From: Nitzschia sp. DOCU1
Taxonomy: Eukaryota > Bacillariophyta > Bacillariophyceae > Bacillariales > Bacillariaceae
Assembly: GCA_951394045.1 (NCBI GenBank)
Contig: OX595985.1
Location: 3,968,001-4,032,000, forward strand
Length of the DNA stretch: 64,000 bases
Direction: 5' to 3'
This document shows positions 16,801 to 30,816 of this stretch, piece by piece. The notes under the pieces are model-generated. The model did not search any database. It was not told the origin of the DNA and saw only the letters and a program-made list of their open reading frames with translations. Each line of letters starts with the position of its first letter. Position 1 is the first letter of the stretch. Made by a program: the position numbers and the translations under genes.

Positions 16801-19750
16801 ACTTGGAGTGCTCAAGCGCCCCTCCGGATACCCAGAGAAGATCATTCCATAGTTGTGCATCCTGGCTCATCAGATGGACTAAGTGGTCAACCGAGGGCTG
16901 GGGATGACTATCGAAGACATTGACTCGTTGGGTGCAATCGTCGACAAAGCCCACCATGAAGAGTTGAAGTTGACGGGTGCGGTCGTAGGAGCAGAACGAT
17001 GCCCCGTGGGCCTGGGTTTGAAATGCGTCGAAGAGTACGGAACAGACGAAACACCAAATTTGAGGGGAATTGCCCGAGCCTTGGCCTGTGCCATGGATTG
17101 GAAACGCCTCGCAGTGCTGGTACCACCTTTCGCTAACGCCAAGCTGGGTTTTAATCTTGAATTTGGCTTCCTCGAGTGTTGCGGCGTTGACCAAAACGAC
17201 ACTTTGTGCCATGCCAACACGCTGGCTGCAGATAGCGGCCAGGCATGCCAAGATGCGGTCGTAACAAGATGTGGCGTCTAGATCAAAGTTGATTCCGAGT
17301 TTCATGGACCAGCGGTAAATTTCATGCTGGAGAACCTCAAGAAACACGGGATCATGTGCTGACCGGCCTGCTCGACTGCCATACAACCCGTCATTCAGTA
17401 GATGGTGAGCCTCTGCATGGTGCATGGCTTGGCGCCACTTCACTGCCAGGAGCAATTTATAATCCGCTTCATACAAATGAATTGCCCGAAGGCGATGAAT
17501 GCGAGGATTTCCCGGGTCTTTCTGTAGCATTACGTTAACGACTTCACTCCACCGGCTGAACGAGTATCCAAATTTCAAAGCGTAGTTGAGGAGAGCAACG
17601 TGGGTGCGGCGTAGGAATGCTTGACCTTGAGTGACGCGCTCCCGCATCGGATTATCGCCGTCTAACCCACAGTCGCGCCAGGTAGCGTGAAGATGACCTA
17701 AATGCAGACCTGACGGGGATGTCGATGTTTTCTCAGGCCAGTGCTTCAATTTGCCCAGAAATTCCTCCTCCGTAATTTCAGCAGGAAGGGATGTTAAAGT
17801 TTTACGCTGCAGGAGGTCAACAAAGAGTCGCGTAGCTGGGGTAGCATTTATGAAGGTGGCATTGCCTTCGAGCAGCAAATGTGCTGCTAACCCATCACCT
17901 TGGTAATTTACATCGGCAACGACGGCGGGGAGAGTGAATGGGGTGCCTTCGGCTTGACCGAAATGCCGTTGGTTCCGTTCCAGCAGCAAGGATTCGATAT
18001 CTTTCGGAACACGGATTGTTTCCCAATGGGTATCATCGTCGGGTAACTTTTTCATGTCATCGGGATTCGTCACGGTGGGGTCGCGGGGAACTTTCAATTC
18101 TGATAGGCCGGATTGAGTTTCATCTTTGCGGAGATACTGGATTTTGGTGTATACCCAGTGGAGTTCCTCAGCTCGTTTGAGGCGTTCCACAATCCATTGT
18201 TTTCCGCGGTCTCCGAGGGCAGCGTACAGTGCGGCTTTCGCTGCCAGGAACTCTTCGCGGTACGCTTTTGCTTCCGACCGGGCAGCCCGCAATTTTGCTT
18301 GGGCCGCTTTGTAGCCCGAGTGGATGTCCGAGATATTGGATGGCACGGTCTCGGGTAAGTTTGGCCACTTAGCCCTAAGGTTGGCCAGCGAGGCTGTAAA
18401 ATCCGCTTGAGTCAGGAGAGAGGATTTAGCGATCTTGAAATAATGCAGATGAGCCCAGGCTTCCGCAAACTTGGGACTCCACGGTGTGTTCTGTCGACGG
18501 GAGCATCGTTTGGCAGCATGTTCTGCGGCCCGAGTAAGGTCGCGATCCAACGACTCTGCAAGATCGTGGTCGGGTGATTCCAAAGCCTGTAGTTTTTCTA
18601 GCCGCCTTGAAAAATTATGATCATCGAGGTAACGAATTTTTGCAAGGACGTAATCGACAATTATCCCAGGCTGGCGCGTGTTGAAATCCCGTTTGGATAA
18701 GGGACATAACGGGGTGGGAACTGTATGCAAAAGTGACTCCATATCAACGTCTATGTAGAAACCGCGGTGGTCGCTAGGAATTCGGTAACCAAAGAGGTCG
18801 TAGCCAGCAAACCGGACAAGTGGGGAAATGCGTGGCGATACGAGGGCGAAGTCAATTCGGCGGGAGCCATCTTGGTGGGTGGCGGGGACATCATTGCGAC
18901 CAAACCGGGCTTGAAAGAGATCAACGAGGTCGCAGTCGGCTGCAAGTCGAGCAATCCCGGAGGATGCGACTGCCATGTCTTCATTGAAATCTCCCAGTAA
19001 GATAATCTCATCCCCGTGCCCTTGCCATTCTTGTATAAATAATTGGAGGTCCTGGATAAAAGCGGCTCTTGGGGTAATCCTGCTGGTGGTATTGGTTGCT
19101 AGGCTCTCCAGTGTAATTTGCGCCTGTTGCTGCGATGCTGCTGTTATACTTCCTGCTTTAATTCTTCCTTTGCAAACTTGATACGCCGAAATCACCATAA
19201 CATGAGTACCTTGGTGCCCGGAGTATCGGACCGCTGTCCACCTACCCATACGATCCCTGATGGTTTGCTTGATCAGGCCCACAAGATTGCCAGTAGTAAG
19301 CAGGGCGGTGCCACCGGGTTTGTACGTGGATTTCGTGCGATGGGGGCTAGCTGCAGTGATCAGGCGGCTTGTGGAAAAATGTTTTGCAGTTGTTTGCTCC
19401 AGCTTGCGGCGGACGGAAAACCGGTTGGTGTCATGATTCAGTTCTGCTATTGCCATGATATCGGCATTGATAGCCGAGGCTACAGTGCATAGTTGAGCCC
19501 AGCTGCCGCCGTCCTTACCCCACTTGAGCCCATTGATATTTTGAAAATAAATGCGGAGGTGATCCGGATGCTTTTGTTCATTCATGTCGTCACCAAGGAA
19601 ATTGTCAGCAGTACTTTGGAAATGCGGAGGGCTATGGTCGTTTGTTTCATCGGAGGAGGCGGAGTCATTATCATCGGAGGAGGCGGAGTCATTGTCAGAG
19701 GCAGAAAAATATCGAGAGTGAGCTGGGCTTCCCGGATTACGACTCATCAT
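13895..19750 (-). pseudogene. LINE1 ORF2: endonuclease, reverse transcriptase, RNase H
   Basis: 1863 codons to a TGA at 14159-14161, then 87 more codons in the same frame to 13895. AP-endonuclease at residues about 68-330: FQNINGL, AELNHD, LLGDFNED, RRIDFALVSP, SDHRGFY. Reverse transcriptase: FDLDATSCYDRI, GTGQGSGNSP and FVDD at about 935. RNase H at about 1445-1580: DGS, SEAYG, LDNES, VKGHQDS. A CPSCPC...H...C zinc motif lies near 1710. These proteins nick target DNA and prime cDNA synthesis there. The start ATG overlaps the ORF1 stop by 14 nt. All key residues look intact. The TGA may be a late mutation, because LINE2 has homologous sequence past that point. Confidence 0.93.
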
Positions 19751-20094
19751 CGTCCATGGCCGAATCGTTGACCTCGTTGGACTTGAGGGTGTCCTTAGCC
19801 CGCGGGAGATCCCGTATTAATGACTGTGGCCAGTGATATGATGGCTTAACATTGGCGGGAGATCGAGACGAGCCACGTCCACGACCTCGGCCGCGAGTAG
19901 CTTTGGGGGTCGGAGCTGAAGGCGTTGGATGGGGGCTGGAGATGATCGATGGCTTGAGCCTTTTGGGAACCGGGTCGGGGTCAGGTGCCGGTGGAGGCGA
20001 GGATGCGGCAAGTTCCTCACGACTGACTTTCAAGGATCCCTCAGGCAAAGGAGTCTCTGGACTCAGAAGCGCATGACCGGGGGCCGCAGGTGGT
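19737..20094 (-). CDS. LINE1 ORF1, C-terminal segment
   Basis: C-terminal 118 codons of ORF1 plus stop, cut from the rest by element B. It is proline-rich, then strongly basic with an RGRGRGRG run typical of RNA-binding tails, and ends DDDES at TAA 19737-19739. The frame is in register with the larger part: removing the insertion and one 5-bp duplication gives exactly 663 codons including the stop. The last 14 bases overlap the ORF2 start. Confidence 0.88.
20090..20094. repeat. Element B target duplication, left
   Basis: GTGGT, identical to 31422-31426 on the far side of element B. Confidence 0.88.
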
Positions 20095-20710
20095 TGCCAT
20101 ACCCCACAGAGACGCATAAATAGTTTAGTCATATTAGTCCTACACGCTGGTAGTCTTAGTAGTCGTGGATGAACGGAGTCGTCCGCCGGACGGACGACCT
20201 ACAGACGGCTAATGGACACGGACACGAACGAACGGTGACGTCGTCGCGGACGGCGCACCGGCGCAGCGATCCAAGGAGTCGCAGCGTTGCACATGAACGC
20301 GCTCTGTAGTATATTGCATAGTGACATTCGACTAACCCATAGAGTCCCTTGCCAACGGCATGCCTACAATCTAAGTAGTAAATATTCATCACCTAATAGA
20401 GGAGATGTAATTAGGACAAGGAAATAATTCAGACCATGGGTATCGAGGAGTCGTAGCTAGCCAAGACTTGGGACGCCTAGTTACAGGCGACGCTATCGGC
20501 GAATCGACATATTCGAACAAATAAATATATGCGCGTTATTTACGCGTGGGGAAAGTCGTTCACAAAATGAACGACCGGTTGCAAATATTTGAAAGACAAA
20601 AATCTTTCCTCTCGTCAATCTTGTTGCTGGAAGTCAATCTAGTAGAAGTAACATAGGTCTCACAATTATCATCGTCTTTATTTCATTATCGTCACCCCCG
20701 GGATAGGGCA
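20095..20710 (+). repeat. 5' LTR of element B
   Basis: 616 bp, TGCCATACCCC to GGGATAGGGCA. It contains a chain of short perfect hairpins: GTCGTCCG/CGGACGAC (20178-20198), CGCGT/ACGCG (20532-20546), GTCGTTCA/TGAACGAC with a CAAAA loop (20555-20575) and GAAAGA/TCTTTC (20591-20608). The promoter and polyadenylation site must lie here, but I cannot place them. Confidence 0.93.
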
Positions 20711-20711
20711 C

Positions 20712-20723
20712 AGTTTTAAAACT
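20712..20723 (+). other. Palindromic 12-mer at the primer-binding position, element B
   Basis: AGTTTTAAAACT, 1 nt after the LTR. No TGG-starting tRNA-complementary site is present here. Confidence 0.82.
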
Positions 20724-20734
20724 CCCGCTAGGTT

Positions 20735-23554
20735 ATGAAGACGGCCTACAGCAACCATGAGTACGCCAAGAAGGTTGCGTTCTTGTTGACGCAAGCGGCG
20801 CATGTTAACCCTCCTCCGATTCCGTTCCGTCGTGAGAAACTGAAAGAGGACGACGAGATTGTTGGAGAAGACGAGAAGGTCAAGAAGATCAAGATCAAAC
20901 TCGACCCCAAGAACAAGGATTCGGAAGAGTTCGAGAGCCGCTGCTTTATCTTCGAAAGTGGCGATGCGGAGCGATGGGCCAAGTGGCGGATTCAGTTCGA
21001 AGAACTCATTCGCGATGTCCCCCTGGACACCGGTGAGAAGAGGATCAAGTACGCCCAGATGCTATTGGGTGGAACGGCGAGGGAGAAGTTCACTAACAAG
21101 GTTGCGGACCTGCGATTCAAGGACCCGAACGAGAAACCCGAAGACACATTCAACGAAACGATCCAAACGATGTCGAGAGACTACTTAGGGTCGGAGCACG
21201 CCTACAGGCGCCAAAAGCAGTACCTCCGCTACCATGTCTTCATGATGGAGATGTCCCTAGCCGACTTCCGCGCTGAGCTCCTGCGTCAAAACAGGATGTT
21301 GGCCCACTTTCCAATCCCTGAGGACAAGACCACATGCGAGCCGTTCGACGATGACGAACTCGTGGAGATACTCGATCGGGCGAAGAGGATTGAGTGGCAG
21401 AGAGACCTACTCACCTCTAACATCGACCCTTTCGCTATGAGCCTCGATGACTACTATAAGTATCTCGAGAAGCTCGAAGCCAAGCACGTCTTTGACGATG
21501 CGATGCGGCAAGAGAAAAAGAACAAAGAAAAGAAAAAAGAAGCCGGCAAGTCCGAAGGCGAAAGCAAGGACGGCGGCAAGAAACGAAAGCGAGGCAAAGA
21601 CCGCAAAAAGAGCGAGAAGGGGGACCGAAAGGAACCCTGTAAGCATTGCGGCAGGTTCCACCCGGCCCCTGACGACAAGTGTTGGAGTCTCCCTGGCAAT
21701 GCCAAAGATCGTCCGAACAAGCGTCCGAGAGGCAACGGTGAGAACATGTTTTCGGCACTCCAGATGGAGACTGTCGTCAAAGCCCTCGCCAAGAAACAGT
21801 CTAAGAAAGACAAAGGTAAAGCCAAAACCAAAAGGCAAGTAAGCTTCCAGCTGAACAAACAGTCAGACAGTAGTAGTAATGAAACTAGCGATTCTGATAG
21901 CGACTACATGGACTGCAATAGCGAAAATGAACATAGTTTTGCTGTTCCAACGTCACGCCCTGGAATAGAGCCAAATAGGAAAATTGCCGGGCGGCTAACT
22001 ACCGAAATAGTCGTAGAAGCGGTAAATCCTAGAGGTGAATCCTACGTCCTTAGAACTCTTCTAGATACGGGTACTAGTCGTTCCATCGTTCTTAAGAACT
22101 TTGTGACGCTTAGCCAGCTCGTTCCCACTGGAAAACGAGTTACTACCTGGACTACAATGGGCGGCAAATTCAAGACGGACAAAGTCGGAATGATTCGCTT
22201 TAGGATCCCAGAACTCTCGTCTAGTAAAGAAATACACTGGCCATATCACGTCGACGAGCACACAGATCGCGAAAGCTCACCTTACGACCTGATTCTAGGA
22301 CTTGACCTATTAGCCGAATTGAAGTTTGTACTCGATTTCGAGAAACGAACGATTCGATGGGGCGATAGCGAGGTCGAAATGAAGGAAGGTGGTCTCGTGA
22401 CGGATCCGGAGGCGCTACAGCTTCTGTATGAGATGTCTCAAGACACCCCCATTATCAAAGCGGCGGAAGAACGACAAGCTAAGATCCTCGATGCCGACTA
22501 CTCCAAAGTCGAGATGGAAGAGTTTGTTGACTCACTCGACTACTTAACTAAGGAACTGAAGCAGCACCCTACACTATTCGGTGGCGGGTTAGGTAAACTT
22601 AAAATAGATCCTATTCGTCTAGAGTTAAAAGAAGGAGCAAAGCCGTATCATGCTAAGCCATTCGGCATTCCTCATGCGTACGAACAAACGACGCGAAAAG
22701 AGATCGAACGATTCGAAAAACTTGGAATCTGGAAGCGTGTCAACCAATCCACATGGACGGCCGGCAGGTTCATTCAACCGAAGAAAATGGGCGATGTGCG
22801 CGTACTTACGGATTTTCGGAAACTCAACGAATATCTTGTGCGCAAGCCGCACCCACTGCCAAAGATCAACGAGTTATTGCAAAAACTCCAGGGCTTTAAA
22901 TGGGCAACGGCTATTGACCTCAGCATGGGCTATTATCACATTCCAATGGATAATTACAGCCAAGGCCTCCTTGGTACTGTAATGCCGTGGGGCTTATATC
23001 AGTACCAGGTGCTGCCGATGGGTATATCCAATGCCCCTGATATTTTCCAAAGTATCATGATGCGCCTCCTTGGTGACCTGGAGTACGTACAAGTATACAT
23101 GGATGATATCCTGATAACGAGCAAAGGCACATTTAGCGACCATGTCGCAAAGCTTAAAGAAGCTCTCGCACGACTCGAGCAAGCCGGTTTCCGCGCTAAC
23201 GTACGCAAATGCAAATGTGCTGCCGACCGCGTTGAGTACCTGGGCTACGAGATTTCCCGTAACAGTATCCATCCCCAACCTAAGAAAGTGGAAGCGATAC
23301 TAAAGATGCAGCTGCCGCAAACGAAGCGACAACTGAGACGTTTCTTAGGCATGGTAAATTACTACCGTGATATGTGGCGGAAGCGATCGCACATACTGGC
23401 GCCGCTAACGGCCTTATGTTCCAAGTCAGTCCCGCGGAAATGGACTCCCGAATGCAATGAATCATTCGAATCAATTAAGCGAGCAGTAGCGCGAGAGACG
23501 CTGTTGAACTTCCCCGACTTCAAAAAAGGAATTCCACATATATACGGATGCTAG
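20735..23554 (+). pseudogene. Element B Gag-protease-reverse transcriptase
   Basis: 939 codons starting MKTAYSNHEY. Capsid spans about residues 1-260, then a lysine-rich basic region. A non-canonical zinc knuckle C-x2-C-x3-H-x6-C lies at about 302-316, protease DTGTSRS at about 444, and reverse transcriptase with YMDD at about 787. The frame is lost near 23525-23535, where an A/G run is one base longer than in A and D, just before RNase H. Without that indel gag and pol form one 1475-codon polyprotein, showing that this family uses a single ORF. Confidence 0.93.
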
Positions 23555-25686
<2,132 letters not shown>

Positions 25687-26206
25687 TGCACTAGGCTAGA
25701 AACTGCAGTAGATTGTTTTTGGAAATTGTGAGACTATTTTAAAAGTAGATCTATCGTTGCATCGACTCCATCTTCCCATCTGATCGTGATCACGACTATA
25801 TATCTTAGTAGACAAGATAGTTGTCAAGAAGGTAAGACATGCCCGTCCCTAACTAGCAGTGTTGTGTTTCTTTGTGACTGCTCTAGTTAGTGACGCCTAG
25901 CATCCTATGACCTTCTAGCACCTATAGCATGACCCTAGGTCCTGACGCCTAGCGTCAAGACTAGCATCAAGATAGACATCGTCGTCACCTCGCTCCGACC
26001 ATATGTGTGTGTCGCACTTTCTGTGCGCAAGCGCGCCATCCGGCATGCTCGACGACGTCACGTGGCCTCTGTGTCCGTCCATCGGCAGTATATATTTGTA
26101 CGTACGTATGTTAGGTTATATGCTATGCGTTATAGCTAGTCCTGTTAGTCTACATTAGTCCTGTTAGTCCTGTCACGCCATTTCAGGCATTATCGTGCCT
26201 ACTGCA
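25687..26206 (-). repeat. 3' LTR of element C
   Basis: 520 bp, TGCACTAGG to CCTACTGCA on the plus strand, with imperfect inverted ends. Near 26141-26176 it contains short tandem repeats of TTAGTCCTG, and at about 26073 a CGCCTAGCG-type hairpin region shared with the other LTR. Confidence 0.93.
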
Positions 26207-26234
26207 CTCGCCCCCCTGATCGAAGCCGTTAATC

Positions 26235-27440
26235 CTACGACTTATAAGGGACGATCTGTCTTATGTTAAGTCTCTCGATAATATTGCCGAAGCGTAGTGT
26301 GACCGTACCATTCGCATGTACTCGTTCAATAGTACAAGGACCCTCACGTTTGGGTTCTACCTTGTTTGGGTCAGCTACTAGCTTCAGCACGCGGTCGCCC
26401 ACTGCGTAGTCGTGTTCGACTCGTCGTTCATTTTCTCTTTTGTTGTTTTCAGCAATTCGTCGCTGTTTTTGTTCCTCGATCATCTGCCAATCCGCTTGAT
26501 GTTGGATCGGGAAGATCATGTCTCGGCCGAACACCAATTGTCCTGGTGTCGCCTTGAGTGTCGTGTGATAAGTACTCCGAATCCCGAAGCATACGGCGCT
26601 CACCAGTCCGGCGAACGGTTCGTCGTCATCGACGTTGTCGAAGTTGAAGGTGCGAATCATGTTCCCAATAGTACCATGTACTCTCTCGAGAATGGCGTTT
26701 GACTGGGGATTTCGCTTCGATGAAGGCTTCGCCTTGATCGCGTATTCTTTCTGAATTAACTCTTGAAATTCGGCCTTGAACTCGGGGCCTGCATCATATG
26801 TGATGAGCTCCGGCCAAGGATATCGCGAGAGCCATTGCTTCTCTACCATGTTCGCGATGTTGTCGGCTTGCTTGTTCTTGATCTCTGTCATCTCGAACCA
26901 TCCTGTCGCAGGATCAATAAACGTTAGTGCCATGAATTCTAGCGGCTTCTTTCCTTTTCGTCTGATCTTATAGGGTCCAATCGTGTCGACACACAAATGT
27001 TCCCATGGTTGGGCTTCTGCGAGCTTCTCTGGAAGCTTCCCGTACTTAAGCCTTTTCGTTTTACCCTTTTGACATGGGTCGCAACGTTGAACTACTTTCT
27101 TAACGTCGGCTTTAATACCTGGCCAATAGAGATGCTGGGCAATCGTTTCTGCCGTTCGCAATTCTCCTGGGTGCATTAAGTATTCGTGGTACCAATTGAT
27201 GACATGGTTCCGTAGTATGCGCGGAATGTAAATCTTATCCTTATAGCAAATCAGCTGTTCGCCCCCACGGAATATCTTCCGTGTGACCTCCGGGTGAGAT
27301 TCCGTGAGCTGTTGCATTTGCAAATCCCGTTGTTGATACTCAGCAATGACGCGAAAGCTCAAAGGGAAGAGGTCGGCTGGAAGCCTATCTCCCGCGAAGA
27401 GCTCGTGCGCTTGTTCTCGCGTCGGCGCACTGACCGGAAC
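26235..27440 (-). pseudogene. Element C integrase
   Basis: Gypsy integrase with HHCC finger (HPGELRTAETIAQH, CDPCQ), DDE core (CVDTIGPY, TYDAGPEF, NAILERVH) and a C-terminal tail ending RLNIRQIVPYKS. The frame extends upstream of the first Met-like codon at 27362, through a sensible TREQAHELFAGDRLP segment, to about 27440. There a single-base indel separates it from RNase H. It would otherwise be continuous with the upstream pol. Catalytic residues are intact. Confidence 0.92.
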
Positions 27441-29461
27441 GACTGGAAGCGGCTGAGCACGTCAGCGACGACGTTGTTGACGCCTTTGATGTACTCAATG
27501 TTGGCACCATATTCTTCAATTAGTAGACGCCAGCGTAACACGCGATCCGTCTTGAGATCATTAAATAGTAAATTCTTGTGATCTGTATAGATCGTTATCT
27601 TCTGTCCGAGAAGAATAGTACGGAACTCTTTCAGAGTCTCGACAATTGAGAGCAGTTCACGCTCGGTTGTCGTGTAGCGCGTCTGCGCGTCGGTCAGTTT
27701 CCTGCTGTAGAACGCTAACGGACGTCCGTCCTGCGTGATGACGCCACCTAGCTGGTACTTAGAAGCGTCCGTGTAGATAACGAACCGTTTTAAGAAATTT
27801 GGGAATGCTAGTATAGCTTCCTTACTAATTATACGTTTCGCCTCATCGAAGGCCTTTTGCTGTTCTTCGCCCCATCGCCAAGGGACGTTTTTGGATGTCA
27901 TAGACGTTAAAGGTGCGCGCACGTGTGAACGACGTCTCCACATGTCGCGGTAATAGTTGACAAGACCAATAAAGCCTCGAAGTTCCTTTCTGTTCTTCGG
28001 CGCTTTCATTGCCAAGATGCTGTCAACCTTTTTGGGGAGAGGTTGGACACCTTCCCTAGTTACCCAGTATCCAAGATACTCGATCTCGCCACGCCCAAAG
28101 AAGGATTTCTGCGCATTGATCTTGAGCCCAGCTTTGGCTATACGCGCTAGGGCCTTCTCTAGCTTGGTGAGGTGATCGTTAAAGGTACTTGGACTGACTA
28201 TGAGTACGTCATCGAGATAGGTTCGCACGAATTCGAGTCCTGCCATCAGGGAGGACATTTTTGCTTGAAAGATATCTGGCGAACCAGCCACTCCCATGGG
28301 TAAGCGTTTATACTTGTACTTGCCGAAGGGCAGCACAATAGTACATAGCTTTGACGCCGCAGGGCTTAAACGTATGGTATAGTACCCCATGTTCAGATCT
28401 AAGGAACTCGCATATTGGAAGCCTTGCAGCTTCAATAGCATGTCCTGAATCTTAGGGATAGGATACGGCTTACGCTTTAGCATCGTGTTTAACTTTCTGA
28501 AGTCGCTTATGAATCGTACGGTTCCATTCTTTTTGGGGATAATAAACGAGGGTGCCCCCCATTCACTATCATTATCTTCTTCCAAGACGCCTAACGCGCA
28601 GAGTCGTTCGACTTCGCGTCGCATAGCGCCTTCGTGTACTTGCGGTATGGGGAAAGGACGTGCATGATATGGCTTTGCATCATCTTTTAGTTCTAACTCA
28701 ATATCGGTTCCCTTCCACTCGCCGAGTGTACCGTCAAATAGTGTTTCATATTTGCGAAGTAGTCGGAGCAAGTCGCCTTGTTCTGTCTCTGACAAGTGCG
28801 ACTGCTCCTTGCACAGTTGTTCTAGGTTAGCTTTTTCATAGTGTGCGTCTAAAATCTCGGTGGTGCGCTTGGCTAATTCGGCGGTAGACTCCGCCTCTTG
28901 TGAGAGGTTGTATACTTCCATAGCCCTGCTACGGTCGCGTAGCGCTCCGAACTCTCGCATGGGTACTTCTATTCCATCCCATTTGAGGGTGAGGCTACTA
29001 TTTAGTATATCTAAGCCCATGTATTGTTGTATGTCCTTACCGAGTATAATATCGTAGTTCTCTCGTTTGGACTTAGACTGGGTGTCCACGTGGCACTCCC
29101 ATTCTATTTGCTTCTGTCTTGTGAAGTCTGCGAATATCAGTGGTATCTTTGCCTTCTTCGTGGTGCAGAATGTACCACCCTTCATCGTCCACTGTCCGGT
29201 GCGATCCTTCCAGGTTTTGCGCCGAGCTGTGAAGTCATTTAGGATGATGGTTCCTGTGCAGCCACTGTCAACAAGCCCACGTAACACCATTGGCGCGCCT
29301 CCTGGTACTGTAGACGGGACCAGGATTAGCACCTCTGGCGAACGCTGCGTTTTCTGTCGCTTCTTGGGCCTATGTAGGCTAGAGAGAATGTGACATTCGG
29401 CGGGGCATTGTGCGGCTATTCGTTTCCTATTAATTAAGTCGCTATTACATATGTAGTGTGA
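27359..29461 (-). pseudogene. Element C protease, reverse transcriptase, RNase H
   Basis: In the same frame as gag and separated from it by one TGA (29462-29464). The stretch after the stop is open without a break: a 43-residue linker, protease with LVDSGCTGT (DSG active site), reverse transcriptase with SDFRKLN and TYLDDVLIVS (YLDD), and RNase H with YTDASKYQLGG and YTDHKN. About 27440 the frame slips by one base and ends 27 codons later at 27359. The gag-UGA-pol layout suggests readthrough expression of pol, as known for gammaretroviruses, but this is inferred. Confidence 0.92.
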
Positions 29462-30778
29462 TCATTCATTGGTGTTCTCGTTGATGAAGGCCTCAAGCTG
29501 AGCCTCATCTTCGGGGCTTAATTCTTCGAAGATTCCATCCTCGTCTTCTTCAATGTTGTTAAGTTCCATCTCCTCGTCGGAGTCTTCCTTGGCCTTCTTT
29601 TCCACGCTGGCACGCGCGGCCTTAACCATGGCCAGGACCTCCTTGGAAGTGTAAGTGCGTTCTCCGCGGTTCGCGCCATTGGATTCTCCGCGACGCCAAG
29701 TCTTGTTGTGAGTTGTGCGCCCTTTGTGGGGCGCCTTCTTGAGCGTACTGGGGTGCTGGGCCTTACGGACCGCAGCGACCTTAGACGCATGATTGAGCCA
29801 GACCTTGCACTCAGAGTCGCTGTGTCCACAGCCTTCTCCGTGCAAGCGGCAGTTCTTTGAGTTGTTACCATTATTGCCCTTCTTAGAAGGGGAGTCACGG
29901 TTCGTCTTCCGACCGCGGTTCAGGGTTCCCAATTCGGGTCCTGCATTGGTTCCACTGGCGACGCCAGCTTCCCCGGGTTTACGCCCTTTGTTGGCTTTGC
30001 TCGAGCCAAAGGCAAGCAGTCCGGTGACACCGTGACGCATCTCGTACACTTCAAGTTGCTCCGCATAATCAATCTGCTTCTCGAAGTTGAAGCGGTTCTG
30101 GCGATAATCGTGGAACATCAACTCCTTAACACTCAGCCACGCGGCAGGCAACATGCGCTCGTAGATCAGGGGCAGTTCGGTCTCGTTCAGGCGTTCAACC
30201 ACGTCAGTACGATTGCCACCATCGTTGGGGAAGTAATCGAACCACTTATTGACCTGGCGCAAGCGAGTAGCCAATCCGCGAGCAGACATCTTTGCAGGCT
30301 TACGACCCTCGTAGCGGAGGTACGACGTCTGATTCTGGGCGGCATAATCAGGGAAGAACCGAGCTGCGACGTAACGCAACGCACGAGACACATGATCGAC
30401 AGTCGCAGTGACGCTGGGACGAGCGAAATACTCCTCAAACGTGTCCTTCGCCGAACCCGCGAGAAGCGTAAGAGTCATAGCGCGACGATCGGGGCCATTG
30501 GTGAGGCTCAAACAAGTCCAAACCTTAACGAGATCGTCATTCCAGCGACACCACTGTTCGGGGGTTCCCGATTCAAACACATAGAACTTTTCGGAGTATT
30601 TTGGGGAGGTCGCATCCCCAGGAACGGAACGAAGCTCGAGTTTCACCGAACGAAAGCCATCCTCGTCGGCGTCGCCGGCGCCGTCAGACGAGCCCGTCGA
30701 GCCAGTTTTCCACTTGCAAGGCGGGTACAACGGGATGACGCCACGAGCGGCAACGAACGAGTTGAAAGCGAGACGCAT
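29462..30778 (-). CDS. Element C Gag
   Basis: 438 codons starting MRLAFNSFVAARG at 30778, about 20 bases after the palindromic primer-site motif. Capsid-like region to about residue 240, a basic linker, then a variant zinc knuckle C-x2-H-x5-H-x4-C (CRLHG to SDSEC) at about 307-321, and an acidic C-terminus (DSDEEMELNNIEEDEDG). The knuckle matches the family-3 gag at 53502-54689 in spacing, unlike the retroviral C-x2-C-x4-H-x4-C. It ends in TGA with pol continuing in frame. Confidence 0.9.
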   Translation of the reverse strand: MRLAFNSFVAARGVIPLYPPCKWKTGSTGSSDGAGDADEDGFRSVKLELRSVPGDATSPKYSEKFYVFESGTPEQWCRWNDDLVKVWTCLSLTNGPDRRAMTLTLLAGSAKDTFEEYFARPSVTATVDHVSRALRYVAARFFPDYAAQNQTSYLRYEGRKPAKMSARGLATRLRQVNKWFDYFPNDGGNRTDVVERLNETELPLIYERMLPAAWLSVKELMFHDYRQNRFNFEKQIDYAEQLEVYEMRHGVTGLLAFGSSKANKGRKPGEAGVASGTNAGPELGTLNRGRKTNRDSPSKKGNNGNNSKNCRLHGEGCGHSDSECKVWLNHASKVAAVRKAQHPSTLKKAPHKGRTTHNKTWRRGESNGANRGERTYTSKEVLAMVKAARASVEKKAKEDSDEEMELNNIEEDEDGIFEELSPEDEAQLEAFINENTNE

Positions 30779-30804
30779 GATACTTATCCTCTAGACTGAC
30801 AAGT

Positions 30805-30816
30805 CTTTGATCAAAG
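30805..30816 (-). other. Palindromic 12-mer at the primer-binding position, element C
   Basis: CTTTGATCAAAG, a perfect palindrome directly abutting the 5' LTR boundary at 30817. No tRNA-complementary TGG site is present. Confidence 0.82.

Noticed and set aside
30032..30799. 255-codon plus-strand open frame
   Set aside because: Exactly opposite the clear Gag frame of element C and without any recognisable domain.
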